Part shown: positions 1 through 8,036 of the stretch, in pieces | How the letters are laid out: every line of letters starts with the position of its first letter | Position numbering within the stretch: the first letter of the stretch is position 1 | Assembly: GCA_900556465.1 (NCBI GenBank) | Contig: USPK01000011.1 | Coordinates: forward strand, 1-36,013 | Source of the DNA: an uncultured Prevotella sp. | GTDB taxonomy: Bacteria > Bacteroidota > Bacteroidia > Bacteroidales > Bacteroidaceae | DNA length: 36,013 bases | Direction: 5' to 3' | Position numbers and translations under genes: made by a program | Notes under the pieces: model-generated | What the model was told of the DNA's origin: nothing | Seen by the model: only the letters and a program-made list of their open reading frames with translations | Database searches by the model: none

Positions 1-97
1 GACCGCCGGACGCGAAGTACAGACCGCCGGACGCGAAGTACAGACCGCCGGACGCGAAGTACAGACCGCCGGACGCGAAGTACAGACCGCCGGACGC
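1..97. repeat. 21-nt tandem repeat (4 full copies plus 13 nt)
   Basis: Four perfect copies of a 21-nt unit beginning GACCGCCGGACGCGAAG lie at 1-21, 22-42, 43-63 and 64-84, followed by a 13-nt partial copy (85-97). The array is cut by the window edge, so its real length is unknown. The unit length is a multiple of three and no stop codon is visible in any frame, so it could be read as heptapeptide repeats. However, it lies past the secA terminator and no coding context is visible here. It is most simply an intergenic minisatellite. There are no spacers, so it is not a CRISPR. Confidence 0.95.
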
Positions 98-110
98 CGC
101 CCCGCAACGC

Positions 111-147
111 GAAAAGAGCGCGCCGCCCCCGTGGGGACAGCGCGCTC
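111..147 (-). terminator. Rho-independent terminator of secA
   Basis: An 8-bp perfect stem (GAGCGCGC at 116-123 pairing with GCGCGCTC at 140-147), with an additional inner CCCC/GGGG pairing, lies about 50 nt after the secA stop codon. Read on the minus strand it is followed by TTTTCGC. Position and orientation fit termination of the secA transcript. Confidence 0.65.
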
Positions 148-196
148 GGCCTTAAGGATTATGGGATTCGTCCGCGGACAGCCGCGGGACAGGTTA

Positions 197-3100
197 TCAA
201 ACCAGACCCTTGCCGTGACAGTTCTTGAACTTCTTGCCACTGCCGCAGGGACAAGGATCGTTGCGGTTGGGCAACTTTTCCTTGACGATGGGCTGCTGCT
301 GGTGTTCGCGGGTGTCGTGGGCCGGGGCTTCGGGCTTACCGCTTCCGTCGAGCGCCTCACGCGACGTGGTGAGCTGCTCTTGCTGACGCGGCTCTTCGGG
401 TGCGGCCTCCTGCACTTCCTCAGGGCGCTGCATGGGAATCTGACCGCGCATGAGCGTAGAGACAGTCGAGTTGTTGATTTTGTTTACCATCGAGGTGAAC
501 AGGTCGGCGCTCTCGAGCTTGAAGATGAGGAGCGGGTCCTTCTGCTCGTAGGAGGCGTTCTGTACGGACTTTTTCAGTTCGTCGAGCTCGCGGAGATTTT
601 CTTTCCAGGCGTCGTCGATGTTGTGGAGCAATATGCTCTTCTCGAAGTCGCGCACCACGGATTTGCTCTCCGTCTCGTAGGCTTCCTTCAGGTTGGCGCG
701 GATGCTGTAGACCAACTTGCCGTCGGTGATGGGCACCAGGATGTTTTCGTAGATCTGGCCTTGGTTTTCGTAGACCTGCTTGATGACGGGCGTCGCCACC
801 TCGGCCAGGCGGGCGGTGCGGCGGCGGAAGTTCTCCATCGCTGCCTGGAAGGCCTTCTCGTAGAGGTCGTCGCGCTTCGTGCTTACCATCTCCTCCTCCG
901 TGAAGGGGCACTCCATGGCCATAATCTCGAGGAACTGGTCGCGGCAACCGGCGTAGTCGTTGTTGTCAATAATATAGATGACGCGGTCCCAGATCATGTT
1001 CGAGATGTCCATACCGATGCGCTCGCCCATCAAGGCGTGGCGACGCTTCTCGTAGATGACGGTGCGCTGCTTGTTCATCACGTCGTCGTATTCCAGTAGG
1101 CGCTTGCGAATGCCGAAGTTGTTCTCTTCCACTTTCTTTTGGGCGCGCTCTATGCTGCGGTTGATCATCTTGGCTTCAATCATTTCTCCGTCCTTGAAGC
1201 CCAGTTTGTCCATCACGTGGGCTATGCGCTCGCTCGCGAAGAGGCGCATCAGGTTGTCCTCGAGCGAGACGAAGAAGACGCTGGAACCGGGGTCGCCCTG
1301 ACGGCCGGCACGACCGCGAAGCTGGCGGTCGACGCGGCGGCTCTCGTGACGCTCGGTGCCGATGATGGCCAAACCGCCGGCGGCACGAACCTCGTCGGAG
1401 AGCTTGATATCGGTACCGCGTCCGGCCATGTTCGTAGCGATGGTCACCGTGCTCGACTGTCCGGCCTGAGCCACAATGTCGGCCTCCTTCTGATGCAACT
1501 TGGCGTTGAGGACGTTATGGGGAATGTGGCGCAGGTCAAGCATCTTGCTGAGCAGCTCAGAGACGTCGACGCTCGTCGTACCGACCAGGACGGGACGGCC
1601 CGCGGCGCGCATTTTCTCAATCTCCTCGATGACGGCAGCGTACTTCTCGCGCTTCGTCTTGTAAACGCGGTCGTTCATATCGACACGGATGACGGGGCGG
1701 TTGGTCGGTATCTCGACCACGTCGAGCTTATAGATGTTCCAGAATTCGCCTGCTTCCGTAATGGCGGTACCTGTCATACCGGCCAGCTTGTGGTACATGC
1801 GGAAGTAGTTCTGTAAGGTAATGGTGGCGAAGGTCTGTGTGGCGGCCTCGACCTTGACGTGCTCTTTGGCCTCGACGGCTTGGTGCAGCCCGTCGCTCCA
1901 GCGGCGTCCCTCCATGATACGGCCCGTCTGCTCGTCCACTATTTTCACCTGGCCGTCCATTACGACGTACTCCTCGTTGATGCGGAACATGGTGTAGGCC
2001 TTGAGCAACTGTACGATGGTGTGTACGCGCTCGCTCTTGATGGCGTAGTCGGACAGGAGCTGGTCCTTGCGGTTCAGGCGCTCCTCGTCGCTCAGGCTCT
2101 TGTCGGCCTCCAGGGCGGAGAGCTCGGCCGTGATGTCGGGCAGGACGAAGAGTTGGTCGTCGTGCACCTGGTCGGCCAGCCACTTGTTGCCCTTATCCGT
2201 CAGGTCACAGGAATGGAGCTTCTCGTCCACGACAAAGTAAAGCGGGTCGGTCGCCTCGGGCATGCGGCGATTGTTATTCTCCATGTAGATGGCTTCCGTC
2301 TTGAGCATGCCCGACTTAATACCCGGCTCGGACAGATACTTAATGAGTGGCGTGTTCTTGGGCAGGGCCTTGTGCGAGCGGAACAGTTGCAGGAAACCTT
2401 CCTCCTGTTTCTTCTTGTCGTCCGAGGCAATCAAGTGCTTGGCCTCGGAGAGGTACTGCGTGGCGAGCTTACGCTGCGCCTCGACGAGCCGCTCCACGAG
2501 GGGCTGATACTGCTCGAAGAGCTGGTCGTCGCCCTTGGGGACGGGACCGGAAATAATCAACGGCGTACGGGCATCGTCGATGAGGACAGAGTCCACCTCG
2601 TCGACGATAGCGAAATTATGCTTGCGCTGCACAAGGTCGCGCGGGCTCATCGCCATATTATCGCGGAGGTAATCGAAACCGAACTCGTTGTTCGTACCAA
2701 AGGTGATGTCGGCCTGATAAGCGCGGCGACGGGCCTCGGAATTAGGCTGGTGTTTGTCAATACAGTCCACGCTCAGACCGTGGAACATGTAGAGCGGCCC
2801 CATCCACTCGGAGTCGCGCTTGGCCAGGTAGTCGTTGACCGTAACGACGTGGACGCCGTTACCCGTCAAGGCGTTGAGGAACACGGGCAACGTGGCGACG
2901 AGCGTCTTACCTTCGCCGGTGGCCATCTCGGCAATCTTGCCCTGATGGAGAACGACACCGCCGAAAAGCTGAACGTCGTAGTGGACCATGTTCCACTTCA
3001 CGTCGTTGCCGCCCGCCATCCAGTGGTTCTGGTAAATGGCCTTGTCGTCCTCGATACGGACAAAGTCGTGACGGGGCGCCAGCTCACGGTCGAAGTCCGT

Positions 3101-3493
3101 AGCCGTCACGACAATCTCGTCGTTCTCGGCGAAGCGGCGGGCAGTCTCCTTGACGATGGCAAAAGCCTCCGGGAGCACTTGGTTAAGCGCGTCCTCGTAG
3201 CGGTCCAGGACCTCTTTCTCGAGTTTGTCTATCTGGTTGAAGATGACTACGCGGTCTTCGATCGGGGTCTCTTCGATTTTGGCCTTCAAGCCTTCGATTT
3301 TTTCCTTCAAGTCATCGGCAGAGTGCTGCACGGTGTGCTGCAGCTCCTTCGTCTTGGCGCGGAGCGCGTCGTTGTCCAGCGCCTCGATAGCGGGAGAGGC
3401 CGCCTTCACTTTCTCCACGATGGGCTGAATCAGCTTCATATCGCGGGTCGACTTGTTACCGAAGAGCTTGCTCAGAACTTTATTGATATCCAT
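197..3493 (-). CDS. secA: Preprotein translocase ATPase subunit SecA
   Basis: SecA is the cytosolic ATPase motor that pushes unfolded preproteins through SecYEG. The 1,098-residue product shows Walker A (MATGEGKT, about residues 190-197), the DEAD-like segment AIVDEVDSVLIDDARTP near 293-309, the preprotein-binding and helicase-2 regions, and MAGRGTDIKL. The C-terminal SEC-C zinc motif is CPCGSGKKFKNCHG, close to the end. At about 1,100 residues it is longer than the roughly 900-residue E. coli enzyme, as is usual in Bacteroidota, where the N-terminal helicase region carries insertions (here about 60-110 and 345-470). It starts at an ATG with no good upstream alternative. No clear TAnnTTTG element was found in the 115 nt upstream. 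A terminator follows. SecG, its partner in the translocon, is encoded at 26725-27060. Confidence 0.98.
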   Translation of the reverse strand: MDINKVLSKLFGNKSTRDMKLIQPIVEKVKAASPAIEALDNDALRAKTKELQHTVQHSADDLKEKIEGLKAKIEETPIEDRVVIFNQIDKLEKEVLDRYEDALNQVLPEAFAIVKETARRFAENDEIVVTATDFDRELAPRHDFVRIEDDKAIYQNHWMAGGNDVKWNMVHYDVQLFGGVVLHQGKIAEMATGEGKTLVATLPVFLNALTGNGVHVVTVNDYLAKRDSEWMGPLYMFHGLSVDCIDKHQPNSEARRRAYQADITFGTNNEFGFDYLRDNMAMSPRDLVQRKHNFAIVDEVDSVLIDDARTPLIISGPVPKGDDQLFEQYQPLVERLVEAQRKLATQYLSEAKHLIASDDKKKQEEGFLQLFRSHKALPKNTPLIKYLSEPGIKSGMLKTEAIYMENNNRRMPEATDPLYFVVDEKLHSCDLTDKGNKWLADQVHDDQLFVLPDITAELSALEADKSLSDEERLNRKDQLLSDYAIKSERVHTIVQLLKAYTMFRINEEYVVMDGQVKIVDEQTGRIMEGRRWSDGLHQAVEAKEHVKVEAATQTFATITLQNYFRMYHKLAGMTGTAITEAGEFWNIYKLDVVEIPTNRPVIRVDMNDRVYKTKREKYAAVIEEIEKMRAAGRPVLVGTTSVDVSELLSKMLDLRHIPHNVLNAKLHQKEADIVAQAGQSSTVTIATNMAGRGTDIKLSDEVRAAGGLAIIGTERHESRRVDRQLRGRAGRQGDPGSSVFFVSLEDNLMRLFASERIAHVMDKLGFKDGEMIEAKMINRSIERAQKKVEENNFGIRKRLLEYDDVMNKQRTVIYEKRRHALMGERIGMDISNMIWDRVIYIIDNNDYAGCRDQFLEIMAMECPFTEEEMVSTKRDDLYEKAFQAAMENFRRRTARLAEVATPVIKQVYENQGQIYENILVPITDGKLVYSIRANLKEAYETESKSVVRDFEKSILLHNIDDAWKENLRELDELKKSVQNASYEQKDPLLIFKLESADLFTSMVNKINNSTVSTLMRGQIPMQRPEEVQEAAPEEPRQQEQLTTSREALDGSGKPEAPAHDTREHQQQPIVKEKLPNRNDPCPCGSGKKFKNCHGKGLV

Positions 3494-3608
3494 TTTCTGT
3501 GATTGATGTTTTGCGGTTTAATAAGGTGGGCAAGAGCTTCTCGCCCGATAGAGAATAGGGAAATACGACCTCCGGGAGGAAATCGTAACGGCGTGGCGCG
3601 GCGCCCTG

Positions 3609-5255
3609 TCAGAAGAGCGGCGCGGAGCCGCAGGCGTTGGGGGCCCTTATTCGCATGGACTTCGACAACGTTGGTGCGATGCAGTCCACCGTTACCGATG
3701 TCTCGACATTGCCGGCCGAGACGCCGTAACCGTAAAAGATGATGGGGTAAGGTACGAACGAGGCGCGCACCAACTGGTTCTCGTGGTTGTCCTCGTTCAC
3801 ATAGTGCCAGCCGGGAGAGACCTCGACCATGATGTCACCGGACACGCGGGCATTGTAACCGGCGCGGATGCGACTGATACCCGGCGTCCAGGCGCCCTGA
3901 GAGAGGCGCTGCGAAGTGTAAACGTCCTTCACGCCACTGAGCTGCATGAGGAAATCCTGCGAACGCTCCAGCACTTCGGTCAAATAAAGCTGCTTGGTCT
4001 CCACCAAGCGATGGTTCAGATAGAACTGGGTGCCGAGGCACGCCTCTATATATTTGCCCTGCCCGTAGACAGCGCTCAGATACATGTTCAATAAGGTCGC
4101 CGCGCGGCGGACATCGAAGACGCCTGTCGGAATACGGTAAGCCGTCAGGTCCGTATTTTCCACGTCGGCATAGCCGGTCGAAGTCAGCACGAACAGTGCG
4201 TTCCCCGCCCCCACCCTGCGGTCCACGGCGTTGAGCAAGTCGGCCACGGCGCGGTCGAGCCGGACGTACGTGTCCTGCAACTCGAGGGCGGACTCGTTCA
4301 ACGAGCGGTGCTCGAAGTTTCCGGCGTAGAAGGTCACGGCGAGATAGTCCGTGATGCCGTCAGCCCCCAGCGCCGTGCCGTCCAGGCAAGCCTTGGCGGC
4401 CGCCGCCACTTCCGCGTTGACCAGTCCGCTGGTCTTGAAAGAAACGAAGCGTCCGTCGCCCTTGAATTTGTGAGAGAAAGGCTCCTTCATCCCGCCGGAC
4501 AGGAAATAGCTGAAGTTACCCACCAGCTTGGAGGAAGGTTCCCAAATGTTCTCGTCCAGGAAATCCTTCAGCGAATAATACTGACTGCGGACCGTGGCCC
4601 AGGCCGGCATCGAGCCGTAATAGGTCGACGAGCACCAGGCCCCTGTCTCGTTGTCTATCCACAAAGCCCCGTCGGCAGCGTGCCCGGCCATAAAAATAGC
4701 CTCCTCGGGTTCGGGGGCCACGGCATAGACCAGCGCCTTGCCCTCCGTAGCCACCTTGAGCTCGTCGCCCAGCGTAGAGACCTGCAGGTTTACGGGAGAG
4801 AATTTCTCGAACGTTCCGCCCATTCCCGCGTAGCGGTCGTCGTCGATGCAGAATACGGTCCGGAGCGTTTTCCGGTCAATCCAATAAGAGCTCACTATGC
4901 CGTGGCTCGACGGCGCGGCACCCGTGGCCACCGTCGCGGCGGCCGACGCCGCGTCGGGCCGGACCATGGGGTACTCGGCCTGGGAATAGACGCGCCCGCC
5001 CTGGATCAGCCGCATAAAGCCGTCCTGGCCGTAAATGGGCATAAAGGCCTCCAGATAGTCCGACCGGAGCTGGTCGATGAGGATGTTGACCACAATCTTC
5101 GGGACGGCGGGCCGGTTGACGCCCGCTGCCCGCCCCTCGGTCGCCGACAAGGCCGTCACGACAGCCAGCAACGAGAGCAAAAAGCTGCGCCCCAGCACGT
5201 CGCCGCTACCCGGCAACGAAACAACTAAGCGATGATGGCGAGATTTTCCTGACAA
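3609..5255 (-). CDS. Alkaline phosphatase family (PafA-like) exported protein, probably catalytically degenerate
   Basis: The 548-residue product matches the fold signature of PafA-type alkaline phosphatase / nucleotide pyrophosphatase proteins: VVNILIDQLRSDYL (about 55-68), TGAAPSSHGIVSSYW, LQDTYVRLD, and a C-terminal PIIFYG...CIAPTL...IRAPNACG. A signal peptide is seen at about residues 23-43; a GTG at residue 20 is an alternative start that would give a more usual signal. The catalytic motifs are not intact. The usual T-G-P-G-H nucleophile region reads RPDAASAAATVATG, the usual S-T-D-Y-x-G-H region reads AGNFEHR (Asp to Asn313), and the usual A-D-H-G reads STGY (359-362). Only Asp61 clearly remains. 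It begins 13 nt after the lnb stop, so the two are probably co-transcribed. Inference: an envelope protein with a binding or scaffolding role. Residual activity with other ligands is not excluded. Confidence 0.85.
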   Translation of the reverse strand: MSGKSRHHRLVVSLPGSGDVLGRSFLLSLLAVVTALSATEGRAAGVNRPAVPKIVVNILIDQLRSDYLEAFMPIYGQDGFMRLIQGGRVYSQAEYPMVRPDAASAAATVATGAAPSSHGIVSSYWIDRKTLRTVFCIDDDRYAGMGGTFEKFSPVNLQVSTLGDELKVATEGKALVYAVAPEPEEAIFMAGHAADGALWIDNETGAWCSSTYYGSMPAWATVRSQYYSLKDFLDENIWEPSSKLVGNFSYFLSGGMKEPFSHKFKGDGRFVSFKTSGLVNAEVAAAAKACLDGTALGADGITDYLAVTFYAGNFEHRSLNESALELQDTYVRLDRAVADLLNAVDRRVGAGNALFVLTSTGYADVENTDLTAYRIPTGVFDVRRAATLLNMYLSAVYGQGKYIEACLGTQFYLNHRLVETKQLYLTEVLERSQDFLMQLSGVKDVYTSQRLSQGAWTPGISRIRAGYNARVSGDIMVEVSPGWHYVNEDNHENQLVRASFVPYPIIFYGYGVSAGNVETSVTVDCIAPTLSKSMRIRAPNACGSAPLF

Positions 5256-5268
5256 TGTTTCTGTTCAT

Positions 5269-6510
5269 TTAGCGGGTGGGACGCTCGGCCCGCACCCTAC
5301 GATTCTGTAATGCTGAACACCGCTTGCGGCTGCGCTCCACGAGCAGGACGCTCACACAACGTAACAGCAAAACCAGTGCCACAAGATATATTTCCACAGG
5401 GAATTTCTGCGAAGTGACCAACGTACTGACCAAAAAGAGGAGAACCAGCACGCCTTCCGCTATCGGATAGACGTCGCGCAGCCCCTTATGGTCGCGCCAC
5501 ACCTTGACCGGCAGGAAGAGGAGCGGCAACGGGTTGAGCAGAAAGATAATCCAGTTCGAGCCCACCGCCGGGTGTTCCGAAAGGAAGAAGAGGAAGGCGA
5601 TGAGGCAGCCCGCCAGGCCCTGCAGCAGGAGCAAGGCGTCGTCGTACAATCGGCATACGCGCCGGTGACGCAGTTCCCATCTGCAAACGTACAAGGTCAG
5701 CGCCACCAGCAGCACGAATACGGCCAGCGGCCCGATGAGATACGACTGCGAGGGGAACGCCACGACACTTCTCTCCATGTAGTGGGCGACGACCAACGGG
5801 CGCGGTTGCCCGTCCTTGTCGACCACCATCGCACCGTCGAAGAAGTTGGCCGCATAGATGGGCGAGAACAGCTGTTGCTGCAGGCCTATGGGAGCGTCGA
5901 CCTCCGCGCCGAGCACGAGGTCCTGGCCCAGTCGGTCCCACGCATTGACATCGGCAAACTGATGAATGATGCTACGGAACGTCAGCGTGGTGTCGGCCGC
6001 CGGCCACACCACGTGACCGTCCAGGCTCTGCACGATAAGGTCCACGGCGCGCGTCGTACAATTGTCGTACAGGAAATTGTAGCGGTACGTCCAGTCCGGC
6101 GTTTCGGCGTTCTCCTTCAACGCACGCAGCAGCCGCGCCGCCTCGGCTTGTGTCAGGTTGAGCCGTTGGACGCCGATGCTTCTGCCGTCGCGGGCATAGG
6201 AATAGACGAACTGCTTGTAGGGCTCCACGCCCACCGTGTAGTCCGTCTGTCCCAGCATGAAGCGCCAGATGAAATGCGGCTTGTCAAAGTTGAACACACC
6301 ATAATTATACACGGTGTTTTCTCCCGTCTCCTGGTTTTCCACGCAGATGGCCGTATGGCCGTAGAGCTCGTAAATGGCTTCGCCCGGCTCGCACGTGAGC
6401 AAGTACACACGGAGCGAATCCGAAGTCCCGGCCGCCGTAGCCCGCAGGCCCGGCGTGACGGTCAGAAGACCCAGACAAAGCGTGACAAGGAATCGAAGAG
6501 CAGTTTTCAT
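5269..6510 (-). CDS. lnb: Lipoprotein N-acyltransferase Lnb (DUF4105)
   Basis: Lnb N-acylates the terminal cysteine of lipoproteins in Bacteroides-type bacteria, which lack Lnt. The 413-residue product has a signal peptide or N-terminal anchor (residues 1-27), then the periplasmic DUF4105 domain with ELYGHTAICVEN (His52) and YDNCTTRAVD (Cys151). These are the conserved His and Cys I take to be catalytic. The C-terminal part (about 245-395) carries about five hydrophobic segments, as in the Lnb membrane domain. A promoter element lies 23 nt upstream. The next gene, a degenerate phosphatase-like protein, starts 13 nt after the stop. Predicted lipoproteins in this window (flavodoxin, small lipoprotein, LptE, efflux adaptor) would be substrates. 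The family assignment is strong; catalysis is inferred from the family. Confidence 0.88.
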   Translation of the reverse strand: MKTALRFLVTLCLGLLTVTPGLRATAAGTSDSLRVYLLTCEPGEAIYELYGHTAICVENQETGENTVYNYGVFNFDKPHFIWRFMLGQTDYTVGVEPYKQFVYSYARDGRSIGVQRLNLTQAEAARLLRALKENAETPDWTYRYNFLYDNCTTRAVDLIVQSLDGHVVWPAADTTLTFRSIIHQFADVNAWDRLGQDLVLGAEVDAPIGLQQQLFSPIYAANFFDGAMVVDKDGQPRPLVVAHYMERSVVAFPSQSYLIGPLAVFVLLVALTLYVCRWELRHRRVCRLYDDALLLLQGLAGCLIAFLFFLSEHPAVGSNWIIFLLNPLPLLFLPVKVWRDHKGLRDVYPIAEGVLVLLFLVSTLVTSQKFPVEIYLVALVLLLRCVSVLLVERSRKRCSALQNRRVRAERPTR

Positions 6511-6532
6511 CCCGGCAACTCGTAATGCGCCG

Positions 6533-6540
6533 CAAATTTA
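6533..6540 (-). promoter_or_regulatory. -7 promoter element of lnb (TAAATTTG)
   Basis: The minus strand reads TAAATTTG, matching the Bacteroidota -7 consensus TAnnTTTG, in the 37-nt gap between the permease and lnb. The transcript would begin about 15 nt before the lnb ATG. No clear -33 TTTG is visible. Confidence 0.55.
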
Positions 6541-6547
6541 GTTCATT

Positions 6548-7612
6548 TTAGGCAGATAGCCATATCGTTTCAGAGAAAAAGATGCGGGGCGGAGCGGCAA
6601 CGGCGCCTTGCGGCGACGCCCCGCCGCCCCGGATGGCCCCTGCGGTCACAGTCGGCGGCGCGCCGCCGGCCCGGTTTCCGGCCTGCTCGGCCTCGTGGCG
6701 TTCCAGCTCGGCACGGCTGCGGCTGGCCGTGACCAGGTAGACGCCCAGGAAGATGAGGACGACGGACACCGCCTTGCCCCAGCTGAACGACTCCATGCCC
6801 CAGCAGACGGCCAGGATGCTGGCCACGACGGGCTGCACGTAGTTGTACATCCCCGCCACCGTGGGGCGCAGCGTCTTCTGCCCCACCACGACGAGCAGGT
6901 AACTCAGGAAGGTGCCCGCCACTACGACGAAGGCGATGTCGGCCCAGGCCGAGGGCGTCAGGGCCGCCCAATCCGTCGACAGCAGACTGTGGTAGGAAAA
7001 AGGAAGCATACAGACGAAAGCATACGTGAACATCCACTTCATAATGGTCACGAGGGAATATTTCGAGACAAAGTCCTTGTAGAGGACAATGTAGAGCGCG
7101 TAGCAAAACTGTGCCGAGAGCACGAGCAGGTCGCCCCAGACGGCGTACGGCCCGGCTTGGCCCGTGGCGTCGCCCCCTGCCCCGCCGACGATGAGGAGCA
7201 GCGCGCCGGCCGCGCCGACAGCGATGCCCAGCACTTTCTTACCCGTGACGGGCTCTTTCAGAATGAAGGCGGCCAGCACCATAGCCAGGAGCGGCATGCT
7301 GGTCGTGATGATGGAGGCATTGACCGGCGACGTCAGCCCTACGCCAAAGATAAAGCTGCCCTGGTTAAAGACAATGGCCAGCAGCGAGGCGCCGAAGAGG
7401 GCCAGCAAGTCCTTGTGGTGGACGTGTTCCGGTTTCTGGAAGAACGAGACGAGCCAGAAGAGCACCATCGCGCCGAAGATGCGCAGCCCAGCCAGGACGA
7501 ACGAATTGACGATGCCGCCGAGGAGGACGACCTTGGCGATTGGGGACATCAGGCCCCACATGACGTTGGCACCCAGCATGGCGCCGTGTCCCTTCCAACA
7601 GATTTTCTCCAT
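6548..7612 (-). CDS. EamA/DMT-family permease
   Basis: This is an integral membrane protein of the drug/metabolite transporter superfamily with two EamA repeats and about ten hydrophobic segments spread over residues 10-300, starting with GANVMWGLMSPIAKVVLLGG. Repeat 1 contains the family-typical ...PLLAMVLAAFILKEPVTGKKVLGIAVGAAGALLL... segment. Repeat 2 contains ...YNYVQPVVASILAVCWGMESFSWGK. The 354-residue length exceeds the usual 290-310 because of an approximately 50-residue Gly/Ala/Pro-rich C-terminal tail after residue 300. That tail looks like read-through into non-conserved sequence and is probably cytosolic. The substrate cannot be told. It has its own promoter and is divergent from the AraC-type gene, which might regulate it (inference). 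Confidence 0.9.
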   Translation of the reverse strand: MEKICWKGHGAMLGANVMWGLMSPIAKVVLLGGIVNSFVLAGLRIFGAMVLFWLVSFFQKPEHVHHKDLLALFGASLLAIVFNQGSFIFGVGLTSPVNASIITTSMPLLAMVLAAFILKEPVTGKKVLGIAVGAAGALLLIVGGAGGDATGQAGPYAVWGDLLVLSAQFCYALYIVLYKDFVSKYSLVTIMKWMFTYAFVCMLPFSYHSLLSTDWAALTPSAWADIAFVVVAGTFLSYLLVVVGQKTLRPTVAGMYNYVQPVVASILAVCWGMESFSWGKAVSVVLIFLGVYLVTASRSRAELERHEAEQAGNRAGGAPPTVTAGAIRGGGASPQGAVAAPPRIFFSETIWLSA

Positions 7613-7634
7613 GTCCGTTTAGTTTTTGCAAATG

Positions 7635-7642
7635 CAAAATTA
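7635..7642 (-). promoter_or_regulatory. -7 promoter element of the EamA permease (TAATTTTG)
   Basis: The minus strand reads TAATTTTG, a match to TAnnTTTG, 23 nt upstream of the permease ATG at 7612. The leader would be about 15 nt. Confidence 0.55.
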
Positions 7643-7753
7643 GCGAAAATCGCTATGCCGCGTTGCGGCGGACGGCGTTTTTTAATTTACCGGAAGGCCA
7701 TTGTCCGCCGGCGGGGACTGCGGGCCGGAAACTGCCCGACAGGGACAGCAGAC

Positions 7754-7815
7754 ACGGGGCTAAGGCCCGTAAAAACTGGGCTTAGCCCCGTCGCGACGGG
7801 AATAGGGCCCGTTTT
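7754..7815. repeat. Interspersed composite repeat, copy 1
   Basis: An 11-bp perfect inverted repeat (ACGGGGCTAAG at 7754-7764 and CTTAGCCCCGT at 7781-7791) encloses GCCCGTAAAAACTGGG. It is followed by a second module, GACGGGAATAGGGCCCG and TTTTT. It sits in the middle of the 424-nt divergent intergenic region 7613-8036, which otherwise shows only the two promoters and GC-rich sequence without an apparent gene. Related copies occur at 14210, 19019, 23896 and 29276. Confidence 0.85.
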
Positions 7816-7991
7816 TCGTGCCACCGTCCGGGCGCCTGCGGGCCGCCGGCACAGCGCGCTTCCCACTGGTCAGCCCGCCAGCGGACCTGCGCCGCCAGCC
7901 GTCCGGTGCGGGCCCCATCCGGCTGCCCCGCGCCGGAGCGGCCTTTCCACTTTTCGGAAAGCGCAATAGCCGTATTTCCAGAAAAAATCCG

Positions 7992-7999
7992 TAAGTTTG
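7992..7999 (+). promoter_or_regulatory. -7 promoter element of the AraC-type gene (TAAGTTTG)
   Basis: TAAGTTTG matches TAnnTTTG 38 nt before the ATG at 8037. The expected start of transcription is near 8006, giving a leader of about 30 nt. Confidence 0.6.
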
Positions 8000-8036
8000 C
8001 CCGTCACACCCCAAACCCAACGTTTTTACATTTACT

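Noticed and set aside
1..97. CRISPR array at the window start
   Set aside because: Repeat copies are directly adjacent with no unique spacers and no cas genes are present.
1859..3502. Long plus-strand open frame opposite secA
   Set aside because: It is the antisense of a certain gene in GC-rich DNA. The translation is Val/Leu/His/Asp-rich without recognisable domains, as expected of a shadow frame.
3494..3608. secA upstream region examined for a secM-like arrest peptide or regulatory leader
   Set aside because: No open frame with arrest features and no convincing -7 element were seen in these 115 nt.
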